DNA from: Legionella sp. km772
Lineage (GTDB): Bacteria; Pseudomonadota; Gammaproteobacteria; Legionellales; Legionellaceae
Assembly: GCF_003989735.1 (NCBI RefSeq)
Contig: NZ_RZGQ01000017.1
Location: 1 to 33,073 of the forward strand
Reading direction: 5' to 3'
Length of the DNA: 33,073 nt
Within the stretch, counting starts at the first letter, position 1, and each line of letters opens with the position of its first letter. The notes below the pieces were generated by a model. That model saw nothing but the letters and a program-made list of their open reading frames with translations, did not search any database and had not been told where the DNA came from. Positions 1 to 8,071 of this stretch are shown here, piece after piece. Position numbers and translations under genes: made by a program.

Positions 1-43
1 TTTGGAAAATCAAATAATCACTATAAAGATCAAGCATATCCAT
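1..43 (-). CDS. Putative IS4/IS701-type transposase, N-terminal 14 residues only (cut by window edge)
   Basis: An ATG at 43-41 on the minus strand opens a frame reading MDMLDLYSDYLIFQ up to the edge. A strong Shine-Dalgarno (AGGGAGG, complement of 51-57) lies 7 nt upstream. The opening 'DLYSDYLI' resembles the start of a common group of DDE transposases of the IS4/IS701 kind, as I remember them. Only 14 residues are visible, so the family call rests on a short match plus the good ribosome site. The gene lies directly downstream of, and in the same direction as, an aminopeptidase gene that stops abruptly, which is what an insertion would leave. It could instead be an unrelated gene. Confidence 0.5.
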   Translation of the reverse strand, partial: MDMLDLYSDYLIFQ

Positions 44-94
44 TTAATTCCCTCCCTAAAATTAAGGGCGGAATTCTAATGCTTTTTAGTCAAA

Positions 95-952
95 CTACAA
101 GTTTATGTGCGTAACATGAGTAAATAAGTTTAAACCCGTTGGCTCAGATGCACCTGAGGCATATTTATCCACACCGGCAATCATATGCTGGGCTAAATCA
201 CAGTCTAAATTAAATACCGACTCATCCCATGCGATTGCTTTTTTCAATACTTCTTGGGCAAAGTGACATTTAACAATATCTTTTGAAGAAACATAAAACT
301 CAATGGGTAACTCACGGCCCGTTCTGGTTTTAAATAAAGTTGCGGAGTAGTTTAGGTCTCCTGCGACTAATGCAAATAAATAGGTTGGTTTAGGAAGAGC
401 ATCATGCCAGGTCACGCAGTGTAAGTCGTCCGCCAAACTCTTTTTATTCACTAAGACACCATTGGAAAGTAAGATCGGATATTGTTTATAGGGTGCAATG
501 ATCGTAGTTGTATAAGTGGCTAAATTGTCAGGTCGATCAATACAGAAGAAAACGCGTCTTAAGCCCTCTGTTTCTGCTTTTATGAGATAAATATCATCAG
601 TTTTATATAAGCCGAAAAGATCTGTGCTTTGACTTAAAATGCAAGTAGTTTCGATGTAAAATGTTCGCTCTTTGGGTACATTCTTTATTGTTAATGACTC
701 GGATGTTAAAACATATTCATCTTCTTTTAAAAGTTTACCATCTAGTTTTAGAGATGTAAGAATCATGAATTCTCCATCTAGGCGTAACTCATCCGGTAAA
801 GAAGAACAATCAGGATTAGGCGAGATGGTCAGCTTTGCTTTAGAGCATTCAGGTTGTTGTGCCAAATCAATTTCTAAATCCACGTGAGTCATAAAATAAT
901 CAAGTACTTTGTATTCGCTTAATTGAAAAAGTTTACTTGTGGTTGTTTGCAT
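95..952 (-). pseudogene. Truncated M1-family aminopeptidase N (N-terminal domain only)
   Basis: The 285 residues match the N-terminal beta-sandwich domain of PepN-type M1 zinc aminopeptidases. Recognisable blocks are the EGLRRVFFCIDRPD region, 'PILLSNG', and 'KPTYLFALVAGD'. The protein ends just after GASEPTGLNLF, which aligns with the GAMENKGLNIF substrate-binding loop. The HEXXH zinc site and everything after it (about 580 residues in a normal ~870-residue enzyme) are missing, so no peptidase activity is expected. The GAMEN equivalent is also altered to GASEP. The reading frame itself is open, and a TTGATG-N17-TATAGT promoter lies upstream, so a short protein could still be made. A putative transposase gene starts about 50 nt past the stop, so disruption by an insertion sequence is the simplest explanation. 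A deliberately short, non-catalytic paralogue cannot be excluded. Confidence 0.7.
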
Positions 953-985
953 GCTAAGTCCATGAAATGATAGGAGTTATCTTAG

Positions 986-1014
986 ACTATAATTTAGTGT
1001 GTACATTACATCAA
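986..1014 (-). promoter_or_regulatory. Candidate sigma-70 promoter for the truncated aminopeptidase gene
   Basis: On the minus strand, TTGATG (1014-1009) and TATAGT (991-986) are separated by 17 nt. The downstream start codon at 952 has no clear Shine-Dalgarno. This is a consensus match only. Confidence 0.35.
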
Positions 1015-1047
1015 TTACTCAGACTTTAAACTATTTACATTTTTCTA

Positions 1048-1077
1048 TGGAGTCGGTATGCTAATGCTTAGACTCCA
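1048..1077. repeat. Inverted repeat upstream of the efflux operon
   Basis: TGGAGTC at 1048-1054 is repeated inverted as GACTCCA at 1071-1077, with a 16-nt spacer. It lies 17 nt before the first start codon of the ABC efflux operon. It may be an operator for a local repressor or a 5'-leader hairpin. No regulator gene is adjacent. Confidence 0.4.
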
Positions 1078-1093
1078 ATAAGTAGACAAATCA

Positions 1094-1924
1094 ATGCGCT
1101 CCATTATCCTTTGTTGTTTAATCGCCTTGCTCTGTTCTTGTAATGACAATATTTCTGATCGCTACAATGGCTATATTGATGCAGATTTGGTTTATATCAC
1201 CAGTAGCTTTCCTGGTCGATTAAAGGAATTGTTAGTAACAAGAGGGGAGAGGGTCAATAAAAACCAACTACTTTTTAAAGTGGAACAGACAAGTGATGAT
1301 TTTTTTATCTCGATGAGTGAATTAACCCAGGCTAATATCAAAGAGCAAAAGGCAGAGTTAATCAATCAACTAAATTATGATGAAACCAATTATCAGCGTA
1401 TTTTAAAGATGCACCGTGAGGATGCTGCAAGTCAAAATGATTTAGAGTTGGCACGGCGGGATATAGCTGTACTTAAAAATAAATTAGCGGCTATTGATGC
1501 CCAATTAAAAAGTAATGAAATAAACACAGAAAGCAAACGTTGGGAGCGCTCACGCAAAGAAGGCTTTGCTCAGCAAAGGGGGCTAATTTTTGACACTTAT
1601 TTTACTACTGAAGAGTATGTGCAAACGGGACAACCTATATTATCCCTGCTCACTCCAGAACATATTAAGATCATCTTTTTTATTCCTGAAGAAAAACTCA
1701 AAGCCATTAGGCTTAATAATAAAATAAAATTTTACAGTGGGGAACAGGTCTTAGGTGAGGGGGTTATCAATTATATTTCCAAAGTGGCTCAATATACTCC
1801 GCCTATTATTTACTCACGAGAGGATAGTTATAACTTAGTTTTTCGGGTTGAGGCCCGTCTTCAAAATCCTGATTTGACGCAGATTCATTTAGGGCAACCC
1901 GTAAATTTGGAAGTAGTCGCATGA
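1094..1924 (+). CDS. HlyD/YbhG-type periplasmic adaptor of an ABC efflux pump, lipoprotein
   Basis: This 276-residue protein is a membrane-fusion adaptor linking an inner-membrane ABC exporter to an outer-membrane channel. Residues 1-16 form a short hydrophobic signal ending LLCSC, a lipobox-like site with Cys16 as the likely acylated residue (Cys14 is an alternative). The GYIDADLVYITSSFPGRL and VTRGERVNKNQLLFKV blocks form the first lipoyl half. A helical hairpin occupies about residues 70-155, and the second lipoyl half and beta-barrel follow (YVQTGQPILSLL). The stop overlaps the ATPase start (ATGA), so the two genes are translationally coupled. The substrate cannot be read from sequence. 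The size and gene order resemble the YbhG-YbhF-YbhS group. Confidence 0.85.
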   Translation: MRSIILCCLIALLCSCNDNISDRYNGYIDADLVYITSSFPGRLKELLVTRGERVNKNQLLFKVEQTSDDFFISMSELTQANIKEQKAELINQLNYDETNYQRILKMHREDAASQNDLELARRDIAVLKNKLAAIDAQLKSNEINTESKRWERSRKEGFAQQRGLIFDTYFTTEEYVQTGQPILSLLTPEHIKIIFFIPEEKLKAIRLNNKIKFYSGEQVLGEGVINYISKVAQYTPPIIYSREDSYNLVFRVEARLQNPDLTQIHLGQPVNLEVVA

Positions 1925-2826
1925 CTGATTATGCCATTGAAATTAATGGAATAACAAAATCTTTTGACCATAAGGTAGTTGTTGATAATATTTCTTTGAA
2001 AGTAAAAAAGGGTTCTATTTTTGGTTTTCTAGGCTCAAATGGTAGCGGGAAAACGACAACTATTCGGATGATTTGTGGCCTATTAACGCCGACCGAAGGA
2101 ACGGGACGTTGTTTAGATTACGATATAAAAACGCAACAAGATGAGATCAAAAACCACATTGGTTATATGCCGCAAAAATTTTCTTTATACAGTGGTTTAA
2201 CCGTACAGGAAAATTTTCAATTTTTTGCCCATATTTATCAAATTCCTGAACCTAAAAAAGAAATTAAAAAAGTTATGGAAGATTTGGAGCTTGTTCCCTA
2301 TAAGGACATTAAGGCGGGTAATTTATCTGGAGGGTGGAAACAGAGGATGACCTTAGGCTGTTCTTTATTACATAAGCCTTCCTTATTATTTCTTGATGAG
2401 CCTACTGCGGGTGTTGATCCCAAGGCACGTAAAGATTTTTGGGATTATTTACATAAAATTTCCCGCAGAGACGGCACTACTATCCTTGTGACCACTCACT
2501 ATATGGATGAAGCCGAGAAATGTACAGATTTAGCCTACATCAATCTAGGGAAATTATTGTACTCTGGGACTACCAAGGAATTAATTCCCTTTTCAAAGGT
2601 TAAAACATTAGTATTAATCGATGCAGACACTGAGAAGCAAAATAAGTTATTAGAGCTGATTGCTAAGTACTACCCTAAATTGTTAGCCTCTATAGTGAAT
2701 AATGATTTACGTGTATCCTCATCCAACTTACAGCTTCTAGATGAATTACAAAAAAAAGAAAGGGAATTTCATTTTAAAGAAGTAACACCTAGTTTCGAAG
2801 AAGTGTTTATAGGATTGATGAATTAA
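1921..2826 (+). CDS. ABC transporter ATP-binding protein (drug/efflux type)
   Basis: This is the cytoplasmic ATPase of the exporter, 301 residues with a single nucleotide-binding domain. Visible motifs are Walker A GSNGSGKT (residues 38-45), the Q-loop region MPQKFSLY, the signature LSGGWKQR, Walker B LLFLDEPTAGVDP and the H-loop TTHYMDEA. The roughly 80 residues after the H-loop match the C-terminal extension usual in CcmA/YbhF/DrrA-like ATPases. E. coli YbhF carries two such domains in one chain, but this protein has one, so it must dimerise. It overlaps the adaptor gene by 4 nt, and its stop (TAATG) overlaps the permease start by one base, giving a coupled three-gene unit. Confidence 0.92.
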   Translation: MTDYAIEINGITKSFDHKVVVDNISLKVKKGSIFGFLGSNGSGKTTTIRMICGLLTPTEGTGRCLDYDIKTQQDEIKNHIGYMPQKFSLYSGLTVQENFQFFAHIYQIPEPKKEIKKVMEDLELVPYKDIKAGNLSGGWKQRMTLGCSLLHKPSLLFLDEPTAGVDPKARKDFWDYLHKISRRDGTTILVTTHYMDEAEKCTDLAYINLGKLLYSGTTKELIPFSKVKTLVLIDADTEKQNKLLELIAKYYPKLLASIVNNDLRVSSSNLQLLDELQKKEREFHFKEVTPSFEEVFIGLMN

Positions 2827-3968
2827 TGTTGCATAAACTATCATTACAACGAATTAGCGGTTTGATTCTTAAAGAATTTACTTTAATCACCCGTGATCGT
2901 GGCACCATTGCAATGTTGGTTATTTTACCTATCATGTTATTGATTTTATTTGGTTATGCAATTAATTTAGATCCCAAAAATTTGCCAACCGCTATTGTTA
3001 ATTTTGACCACACACCTCTTACCCGAACAATAATAGCTAATCTGCATACCTCTAAATATTTTAATATCATTGATACCAGTAATGATATGGCTTCAATCCG
3101 GCAACAATTAGATACCGGTAAATTAAGTTTCGCCATGCTTATCCCACCTGATTTTACTCGCAAGTATATACGTGGTGATAAACCCCAGTTTCTAGTCGAG
3201 ATTGATGGGTCTGATCCTGGAAGTAGCGCTGGCGCCTTAGGAAATGTAGAGCCAATTTTGAATTTATCGCTTGAACAATTTGCTGAGAAAGGTTTGGAGG
3301 TAGCGCCGGTAAATTCTTTTAAACGATCAGTAGATTTCATTATCCACCGTTTGTATAACGAAACCAACATTAGTGCCTTTAATATAGTTCCTGGTTTAAT
3401 AGGCGTCTTATTGACTTTAACCATGGTAATGTTGACTTCAACAGCGATTACCTCTGAGTTTGAAGCGGGAACTATGGAGTTGCTGCTTAGTACTCCCTTG
3501 CTACCTACAGAAATCATTCTTGGTAAGGTTATTCCTTATGTTGTTTTAGGCTATTTGCAATTAACTAGCGTCCTTATTTTTAGTAAAATTCTAATTCACA
3601 TTCCAATTCAGGGTAGCTTAATTCTTTTATACCTCTCAGCAGCACCATTTATTATTGCCAACCTTATGGTTGGAATGATTTTTTCCACCCTTTCTAAAAG
3701 TCCAATGCAGGCGATGCAGTTAAGTGTTTTTTATCAATTACCGTCTATGTTTTTGTCAGGCTATATTTTTTCTTTTTATGGAATGCCGCAATGGGCTCAG
3801 ACTATTGGTGCTTGTTTACCAATGACTTATTTTATGCGGATTACCCGCGGGATTATGTTGAAAGGGAATGGCTTACCTCAGGTGCTTCCTAATATCATTC
3901 CCATTTTGATTATCGCTTTTATTTTAGTACTCTTAACCAGTAAAGTATTTCGTACTACTTTGGATTAA
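2826..3968 (+). CDS. ABC-2 type permease (YbhS/YbhR-like)
   Basis: This 380-residue membrane subunit belongs to the ABC-2 exporter family. A first membrane helix at about residues 24-46 (TIAMLVILPIMLLILFGYAI) is followed by a periplasmic domain of roughly 125 residues, then five more hydrophobic segments from about residue 185 to the C-terminus. The segment containing TSEFEAGTMELLLSTPLLPTE is the cytoplasmic coupling loop diagnostic of this family. E. coli Ybh-type pumps use two different permeases. Only one is encoded here, so a homodimer is the straightforward prediction. Confidence 0.9.
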   Translation: MLHKLSLQRISGLILKEFTLITRDRGTIAMLVILPIMLLILFGYAINLDPKNLPTAIVNFDHTPLTRTIIANLHTSKYFNIIDTSNDMASIRQQLDTGKLSFAMLIPPDFTRKYIRGDKPQFLVEIDGSDPGSSAGALGNVEPILNLSLEQFAEKGLEVAPVNSFKRSVDFIIHRLYNETNISAFNIVPGLIGVLLTLTMVMLTSTAITSEFEAGTMELLLSTPLLPTEIILGKVIPYVVLGYLQLTSVLIFSKILIHIPIQGSLILLYLSAAPFIIANLMVGMIFSTLSKSPMQAMQLSVFYQLPSMFLSGYIFSFYGMPQWAQTIGACLPMTYFMRITRGIMLKGNGLPQVLPNIIPILIIAFILVLLTSKVFRTTLD

Positions 3969-4010
3969 TCCGGTGGTTAGCTAACCTACGATTTAAAAGA
4001 TAGGGATATT

Positions 4011-5417
4011 ATGAAGTTTATTTTGAACATTTTAACCTGTATTTGTATTTTACTACTAAGCGCCTGTACCCCAAAGACTACTCCCCCAAGTAAGCTAAGG
4101 TCTTTGCAAATAAACAAAGGTTCTACAGTTAATTTAGCCCAAGTTTTGTGGTGGAAGAAAATACACGATCCTGTTTTAAATTCTTTGATCGCAGAGGCCT
4201 TAAAAAATAATAATCAGATCTTAGCTTCTCAGGCCAAGGTACTGCAAGCGCAAGCGCAATTAAAAGCATCCTATAATGCATGGTTGCCTACAGTGAATGC
4301 CTCGGCAAATGGCCTTTTAATTAAAGGCTGGGATACTAATCTTCGACCTCAAGGCCCTTTAGTAACAAGCCCCGCTGTCCTTGCGTTTAACAATATAAAA
4401 ATTAATGGTGAATATTCTGGTTTTGTACCTAGTTATTCATTAAATCTCTTAGAAAATATGAATAACAACCGATTAGCAAAAGCAAGCTTAGCGATGCAAC
4501 AAGCAACACATATGGCGTTACGTTTAAGTATAATTAGTCAGACAACCGGCGCTTATTTCACGCTTTTAGGTCAAAAACAACAGCTTCGAGAACAAGAAAA
4601 TTTAATTCATGATTTAAAACGCCTTCGTCATTTAGAAAAGGTCCGCTATAAAGATGGTGCGAGCGATTATTCGGCCTTAGCCAATATTGATCAAGAAATA
4701 GCTAATAATAAGGCCTCTCTCTCTGCTTTACAAAGTAGTATTAGGCAAGTGGAAAATAGCTTACAGTTATTAATAGACCATGCGCCTGGTCGAATCACTA
4801 GTCAGGCTTCATTGAATAAAATTAATATAAAAAACATAATTCCATCCCATATACCTGCGCAAGTTTTAGTAAACCGGCCTGATATAATCATTGCTAAAGA
4901 AAATCTCATTAGCTCAGATGCTCATTTAGGCTTAGCTTACGCCCAGTTTTTTCCCCAAATTTCTTTAACTGGATTATTAGGTGGTTCTTCTGTTGAACTG
5001 GTTCACTTATTAAGACTTACCACAGGCTTAGGGATTGTTCAGATAGCCGCAATGATGCCTATTTTCAATAGCGCTCTCTATCAACAAATTCAAGCAGCTA
5101 AAGCTTCGGTTAAAGCTGAATATTACAATTATATCCAAACCTTAAGGGCAGCTTTAATCGATGTGGATACGAGTTTAACTAAACATCAAAAAGCCAATGA
5201 AGCTTATGGCCATCAATTACAAGCCTATAAGTCTGCTTACCGAGGATATCGTATTTTATCTGCACGCTATAGAGCAGGATTTCAAGATCGTCGCGCAGCC
5301 ATGAATGCTCAAATCCAAGTAGATCAAGCCAAGATAAGTCTTACTCAAGCAAAAATGGAGCAACTTAATACTCTGGTTAGTGCATACCAGGCGCTAGCTG
5401 CAGGATACTTAGATTGA
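4011..5417 (+). CDS. Outer-membrane efflux lipoprotein, NodT/OprM family
   Basis: This 468-residue TolC-like channel protein opens with a lipoprotein signal, with lipobox LSAC and Cys19 as the acylated residue. Two OEP repeats follow (about residues 50-240 and 270-465), with typical features: WWKKIHDPVLNSLIAEAL near the N-terminus, long alpha-helical coiled coils, and LVNRPDIIIAKENLISSDAHLGLAYAQFFPQISLTGLLG in the second half. The start is supported by AGGGA about 8 nt upstream. It sits 42 nt behind the permease and completes a tripartite ABC pump. It could also serve the RND pump at 19348-23420, which has no channel gene of its own; that is inference. Confidence 0.9.
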   Translation: MKFILNILTCICILLLSACTPKTTPPSKLRSLQINKGSTVNLAQVLWWKKIHDPVLNSLIAEALKNNNQILASQAKVLQAQAQLKASYNAWLPTVNASANGLLIKGWDTNLRPQGPLVTSPAVLAFNNIKINGEYSGFVPSYSLNLLENMNNNRLAKASLAMQQATHMALRLSIISQTTGAYFTLLGQKQQLREQENLIHDLKRLRHLEKVRYKDGASDYSALANIDQEIANNKASLSALQSSIRQVENSLQLLIDHAPGRITSQASLNKINIKNIIPSHIPAQVLVNRPDIIIAKENLISSDAHLGLAYAQFFPQISLTGLLGGSSVELVHLLRLTTGLGIVQIAAMMPIFNSALYQQIQAAKASVKAEYYNYIQTLRAALIDVDTSLTKHQKANEAYGHQLQAYKSAYRGYRILSARYRAGFQDRRAAMNAQIQVDQAKISLTQAKMEQLNTLVSAYQALAAGYLD

Positions 5418-5584
5418 GTGCAACACCCTTGCTTAAGCTCTACTTTCGTTAAAACAGCAGGAGTAGCTGAGGGATTAATAAAAAATATAATAAAAGGGGA
5501 TAGGGAAGAGAGTTATTCATTTCTTATTTTAATCAAGGTGGGGTAAAAGGGCTTAGCTTTTCTCTCCCAAGTAGTTCGTAAGGG

Positions 5585-5593
5585 TGATATAAT
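5585..5593 (+). promoter_or_regulatory. Extended -10 promoter element upstream of the RlmM-like gene
   Basis: The sequence TGATATAAT at 5585-5593 is a perfect extended -10 (TG-N-TATAAT). No good -35 lies at the expected distance, as is usual for this promoter class. The predicted transcript would start near 5600, leaving a leader of about 27 nt. Confidence 0.45.
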
Positions 5594-5626
5594 ATAGCCT
5601 TCACTTTTTTATCGAAATCTAGCTTT

Positions 5627-6553
5627 ATGATCGAAGAAAAACAACCAACTGCGGTTTATGTCGTTAAACCAGAGTTTGTTGAAGAATTAAAAGAAGAGTT
5701 GGGAGAAACAGAGCAAATCATTGAGGATTTGGTTTTTTCCTCCCATAAAACAGCTGAAGCTTGTTTTGCGCAGGATGTATGGTTGGAACCACAAATTGTC
5801 GCTTTTAAATCGATTTCCGAAGCCGTAAAAATATTAAAATCTGCGGGTAAATTTTGGTATTTGCATCCTATCTCCCACATCCGGCGCTCAAAACTTATTG
5901 AACAAGAACTTCGTCAATATAAGGCATTAATTTCCACCTTTCCCCTACAAACTGAAATCCCTAATATTGGCGTATTTAGTTTGTTAGATAATAATCGCAT
6001 GATTTTTAGCCACAAAAGACTAAAAAAATGGCCTGATGGACGATGCTTTTTTACTGAAGATAAAGAAAATCCGCCGAACAGGGCTTATTTGAAATTGTGG
6101 GAAGCCTTAACTTTGTTAAATAAATATCCCAAAAAGGGAGATTTAGCCTTAGATTTAGGTGCTTCACCAGGAGGTTGGACCTATGTTATGCAGAGTCTGG
6201 GGGCTCAAGTGACTGCAATCGATAAGGCACCACTGGCACCTAGAATTGCTAATTTACCCGGTGTTCACTTCTTACAACAAAGTGCGTTTGCATTAGAACC
6301 TGAGCAATGCACTATTACCTATGATTGGGTTTTATCCGACGTCGCTTGCTATCCGGAGCGCGCTTATAACTTAATTATGAAATGGATTAAGTCAGAAAAA
6401 GTAAAACAGCTTATTTTTACTATTAAATTGCAAGGAAAAACCGATTTAAAAATAATAAAAGAGCTACAAGAAATACCCAATTCTTACATCTGCAACTTGT
6501 TTCACAATAAGCATGAAGCTACTTTTTTCTATCCTTTTAAGTTTGTTGAGTAA
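5627..6553 (+). CDS. RlmM-like 23S rRNA 2'-O-ribose methyltransferase (FtsJ/RrmJ fold)
   Basis: This 308-residue SAM-dependent methyltransferase is related to RlmM, which methylates the ribose of C2498 in 23S rRNA. The N-terminal ~145 residues form a divergent RNA-binding domain. The Rossmann domain has motif I LALDLGASPGGWT (173-185) and the acidic AIDK at 197-200. A K-D-K-E catalytic set is visible: K156 in NRAYLKLWEA, D238 in VLSDVA, K267 in FTIKLQGK and E297 in HNKHEATFF. It is shorter than E. coli RlmM (about 366 residues), mainly in the N-terminal region. The active-site assignment is by family analogy. Specificity for C2498 is likely but unproven because of the shortened N-terminus. 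Confidence 0.75.
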   Translation: MIEEKQPTAVYVVKPEFVEELKEELGETEQIIEDLVFSSHKTAEACFAQDVWLEPQIVAFKSISEAVKILKSAGKFWYLHPISHIRRSKLIEQELRQYKALISTFPLQTEIPNIGVFSLLDNNRMIFSHKRLKKWPDGRCFFTEDKENPPNRAYLKLWEALTLLNKYPKKGDLALDLGASPGGWTYVMQSLGAQVTAIDKAPLAPRIANLPGVHFLQQSAFALEPEQCTITYDWVLSDVACYPERAYNLIMKWIKSEKVKQLIFTIKLQGKTDLKIIKELQEIPNSYICNLFHNKHEATFFYPFKFVE

Positions 6554-6575
6554 GTATAAGTATTCTGCTTTTAAA

Positions 6576-6599
6576 CCTGGGCTAACTAGTTAACCCAGG
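6576..6599. terminator. Bidirectional intrinsic terminator between convergent genes
   Basis: A 24-nt palindrome is built from CCTGGG (6576-6581) and CCCAGG (6594-6599) around TAACTAGTTA, with a single C/A mismatch. It is followed by ATTTTATTT on the plus strand and by TTTAAAA on the minus strand. It lies between the stops of the RlmM-like gene (plus) and the orphan gene at 6607-6987 (minus), so it can serve both. Confidence 0.75.
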
Positions 6600-6606
6600 A
6601 TTTTAT

Positions 6607-6987
6607 TTAACGTACACCAGAGGCTGGGGCCTCATTATTTTTGAATTCAAGCTCATTGTTAGGGATTACTGCGCCTGCACTGGTATATTCAACAGTGAAA
6701 GCGGAGGCGGGTTCATAGCCTTTAGCAAATTGATTAATTAGTTTATGCATTTCGGAGTCCTCTTTTCTTGTAAGCTCAGTTACGATGGCTAGAGCACTGT
6801 CGTGAGGGGAGGAGTCTGGAGTAATATCGTACTTGCCAGCAAGTGCAGGCGATAAGCTTAAAGTGAATGAGTCTCCTTTTTTAGATAGAGTGAATACTGG
6901 GTGATAAGCAGGAAATGCTGATATCCCTGTACTGGTTTGAATTTTTACAGTGAGATCCTCTTTACTAAGATAGATTAATCTTTTCAT
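6607..6987 (-). CDS. Hypothetical protein, 126 residues
   Basis: I do not recognise this protein. It starts MKRLIYLSKEDL, has no signal peptide or membrane segment, and contains a beta-rich first half (residues 10-55, alternating hydrophobics and Ser/Thr) and one clear helix (about residues 68-92, with HKLINQFAKGYE). The C-terminus is polar and rich in Asn, Glu and Ala. The gene is monocistronic: it is convergent with the RlmM-like gene across a shared terminator and divergent from the methyltransferase at 7132. The start is the first ATG of the frame, with no strong ribosome site. A lineage-specific soluble protein is all that can be said. Confidence 0.6.
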   Translation of the reverse strand: MKRLIYLSKEDLTVKIQTSTGISAFPAYHPVFTLSKKGDSFTLSLSPALAGKYDITPDSSPHDSALAIVTELTRKEDSEMHKLINQFAKGYEPASAFTVEYTSAGAVIPNNELEFKNNEAPASGVR

Positions 6988-7071
6988 CTTTATTCCATTT
7001 TATTTAAATAATACTTCAAGTATAAAAAAGCAATTCTGAATAGTCAATTATTGGGCAGTTTTCCTAGGCTA

Positions 7072-7100
7072 TTGGGTATATGTATTCTTTGCATTACAAT
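7072..7100 (+). promoter_or_regulatory. Candidate promoter of the methyltransferase-DUF167-MazG operon
   Basis: TTGGGT (7072-7077) and TACAAT (7095-7100) are separated by 17 nt, placing a transcription start about 25 nt before the chosen start codon at 7132. The -10 is a 5/6 match and the -35 is weak. Confidence 0.4.
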
Positions 7101-7131
7101 AGCTTAATTTTTCTGCTCAAGGATGCTGTTT

Positions 7132-8061
7132 ATGGATGCTAATAAATTAATTTCTCATGCTGTGGCCCCTGAAGCCCTCGAGACACGTATTAAAAAAATT
7201 ATCGAGCGAATTAAGCATGAGGGAGATAAGCCTTATTGTACAGTGAAACAGCAATTGGAGCTTTTAGAACAACTACAGCGCTTTGATTTTGGTCGTTATT
7301 TACTACAAAACCAAGGAATAAATGGTTATTGGACCCATTACATGTTGACTTATCCTTGGTATGGTAAAAAAACGGGTAAAAATAACCGTCAAGAACCTCT
7401 AAGTGATTTAGAGCGCTTTATGTTAGAGCGCGCGCCTTTGCTATTAGCAACCCAACAACGTTTTGAAATTTTTCTACAAGAAAATCAAAAGAAAGTCCGC
7501 AATGATGCTCAGTTAGCCGCCATACCCTGTGGCATGATGGGGGAATTATTATATTTAGACTATGAGCAGATTAAAACTATAGCTTTAGTCGGAATTGACT
7601 ATGATGCTGAAACCTTTAGCGATGCTAAGTTACTAGCGAAACAATATGGCTTAAATTCCTTCTTAAAATTACAACACAGGGATGCATGGGCTATCCAAAT
7701 CGAGAATCAGTTAGATTTAATTTCAAGCAATGGCTTAACTATCTATGAGCCCAATCAGGAGCGAGTAAACGAGTTGTATCAAATTTTTTATCGTGCATTG
7801 AAACCAAATGGAAAATTGGTAACGAGCTTTTTAACTTATCCCCCCTCATTAAGTCCTGAATGTGAATGGAATTTGGATAAAATAGATCAACATGATCTTT
7901 TAATGCAAAAAATAATCTTTGTGGATATCTTAGAGGCCAAATGGCAATGTTATTGCTCTAGCAAACAAGTAGAAGCACAACTGCATCAGGTGGGATTTAA
8001 AAATATCGAATTCATTTATGATGAGGCCAGAATGTTCCCAACAGTTATTGCCTATAAATGA
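7132..8061 (+). CDS. Class I SAM-dependent methyltransferase
   Basis: This is a 309-residue protein with an all-helical N-terminal part (about residues 1-120) and a C-terminal methyltransferase domain. Motif I appears as AAIPCGMMGELLYL rather than the classical GxGxG, the ribose-binding acid as LVGIDYD, and motif IV as LDLISSNGLTIYEP. A late YRALKPNGKLVTSFL block is typical of methyltransferase motif VI. An ATG lies 9 nt upstream, but the Shine-Dalgarno AAGGA at 7119-7123 is spaced for 7132. The substrate is unknown. It leads a short operon with DUF167 and MazG-like genes (gaps of 10 and 5 nt). It does not look like BioC. Confidence 0.7.
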   Translation: MDANKLISHAVAPEALETRIKKIIERIKHEGDKPYCTVKQQLELLEQLQRFDFGRYLLQNQGINGYWTHYMLTYPWYGKKTGKNNRQEPLSDLERFMLERAPLLLATQQRFEIFLQENQKKVRNDAQLAAIPCGMMGELLYLDYEQIKTIALVGIDYDAETFSDAKLLAKQYGLNSFLKLQHRDAWAIQIENQLDLISSNGLTIYEPNQERVNELYQIFYRALKPNGKLVTSFLTYPPSLSPECEWNLDKIDQHDLLMQKIIFVDILEAKWQCYCSSKQVEAQLHQVGFKNIEFIYDEARMFPTVIAYK

Positions 8062-8071
8062 GTAAATTTTA

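Noticed and set aside
2954-3517. Minus-strand open frame of 187 codons inside the ABC permease gene
   Set aside because: It is antisense to a clearly conserved membrane protein and shows no family features or ribosome site.
7132-8061. Methyltransferase considered as the missing BioC
   Set aside because: It has a long helical N-terminal part and an atypical motif I, and is about 60 residues longer than BioC; its operon partners have no biotin link.
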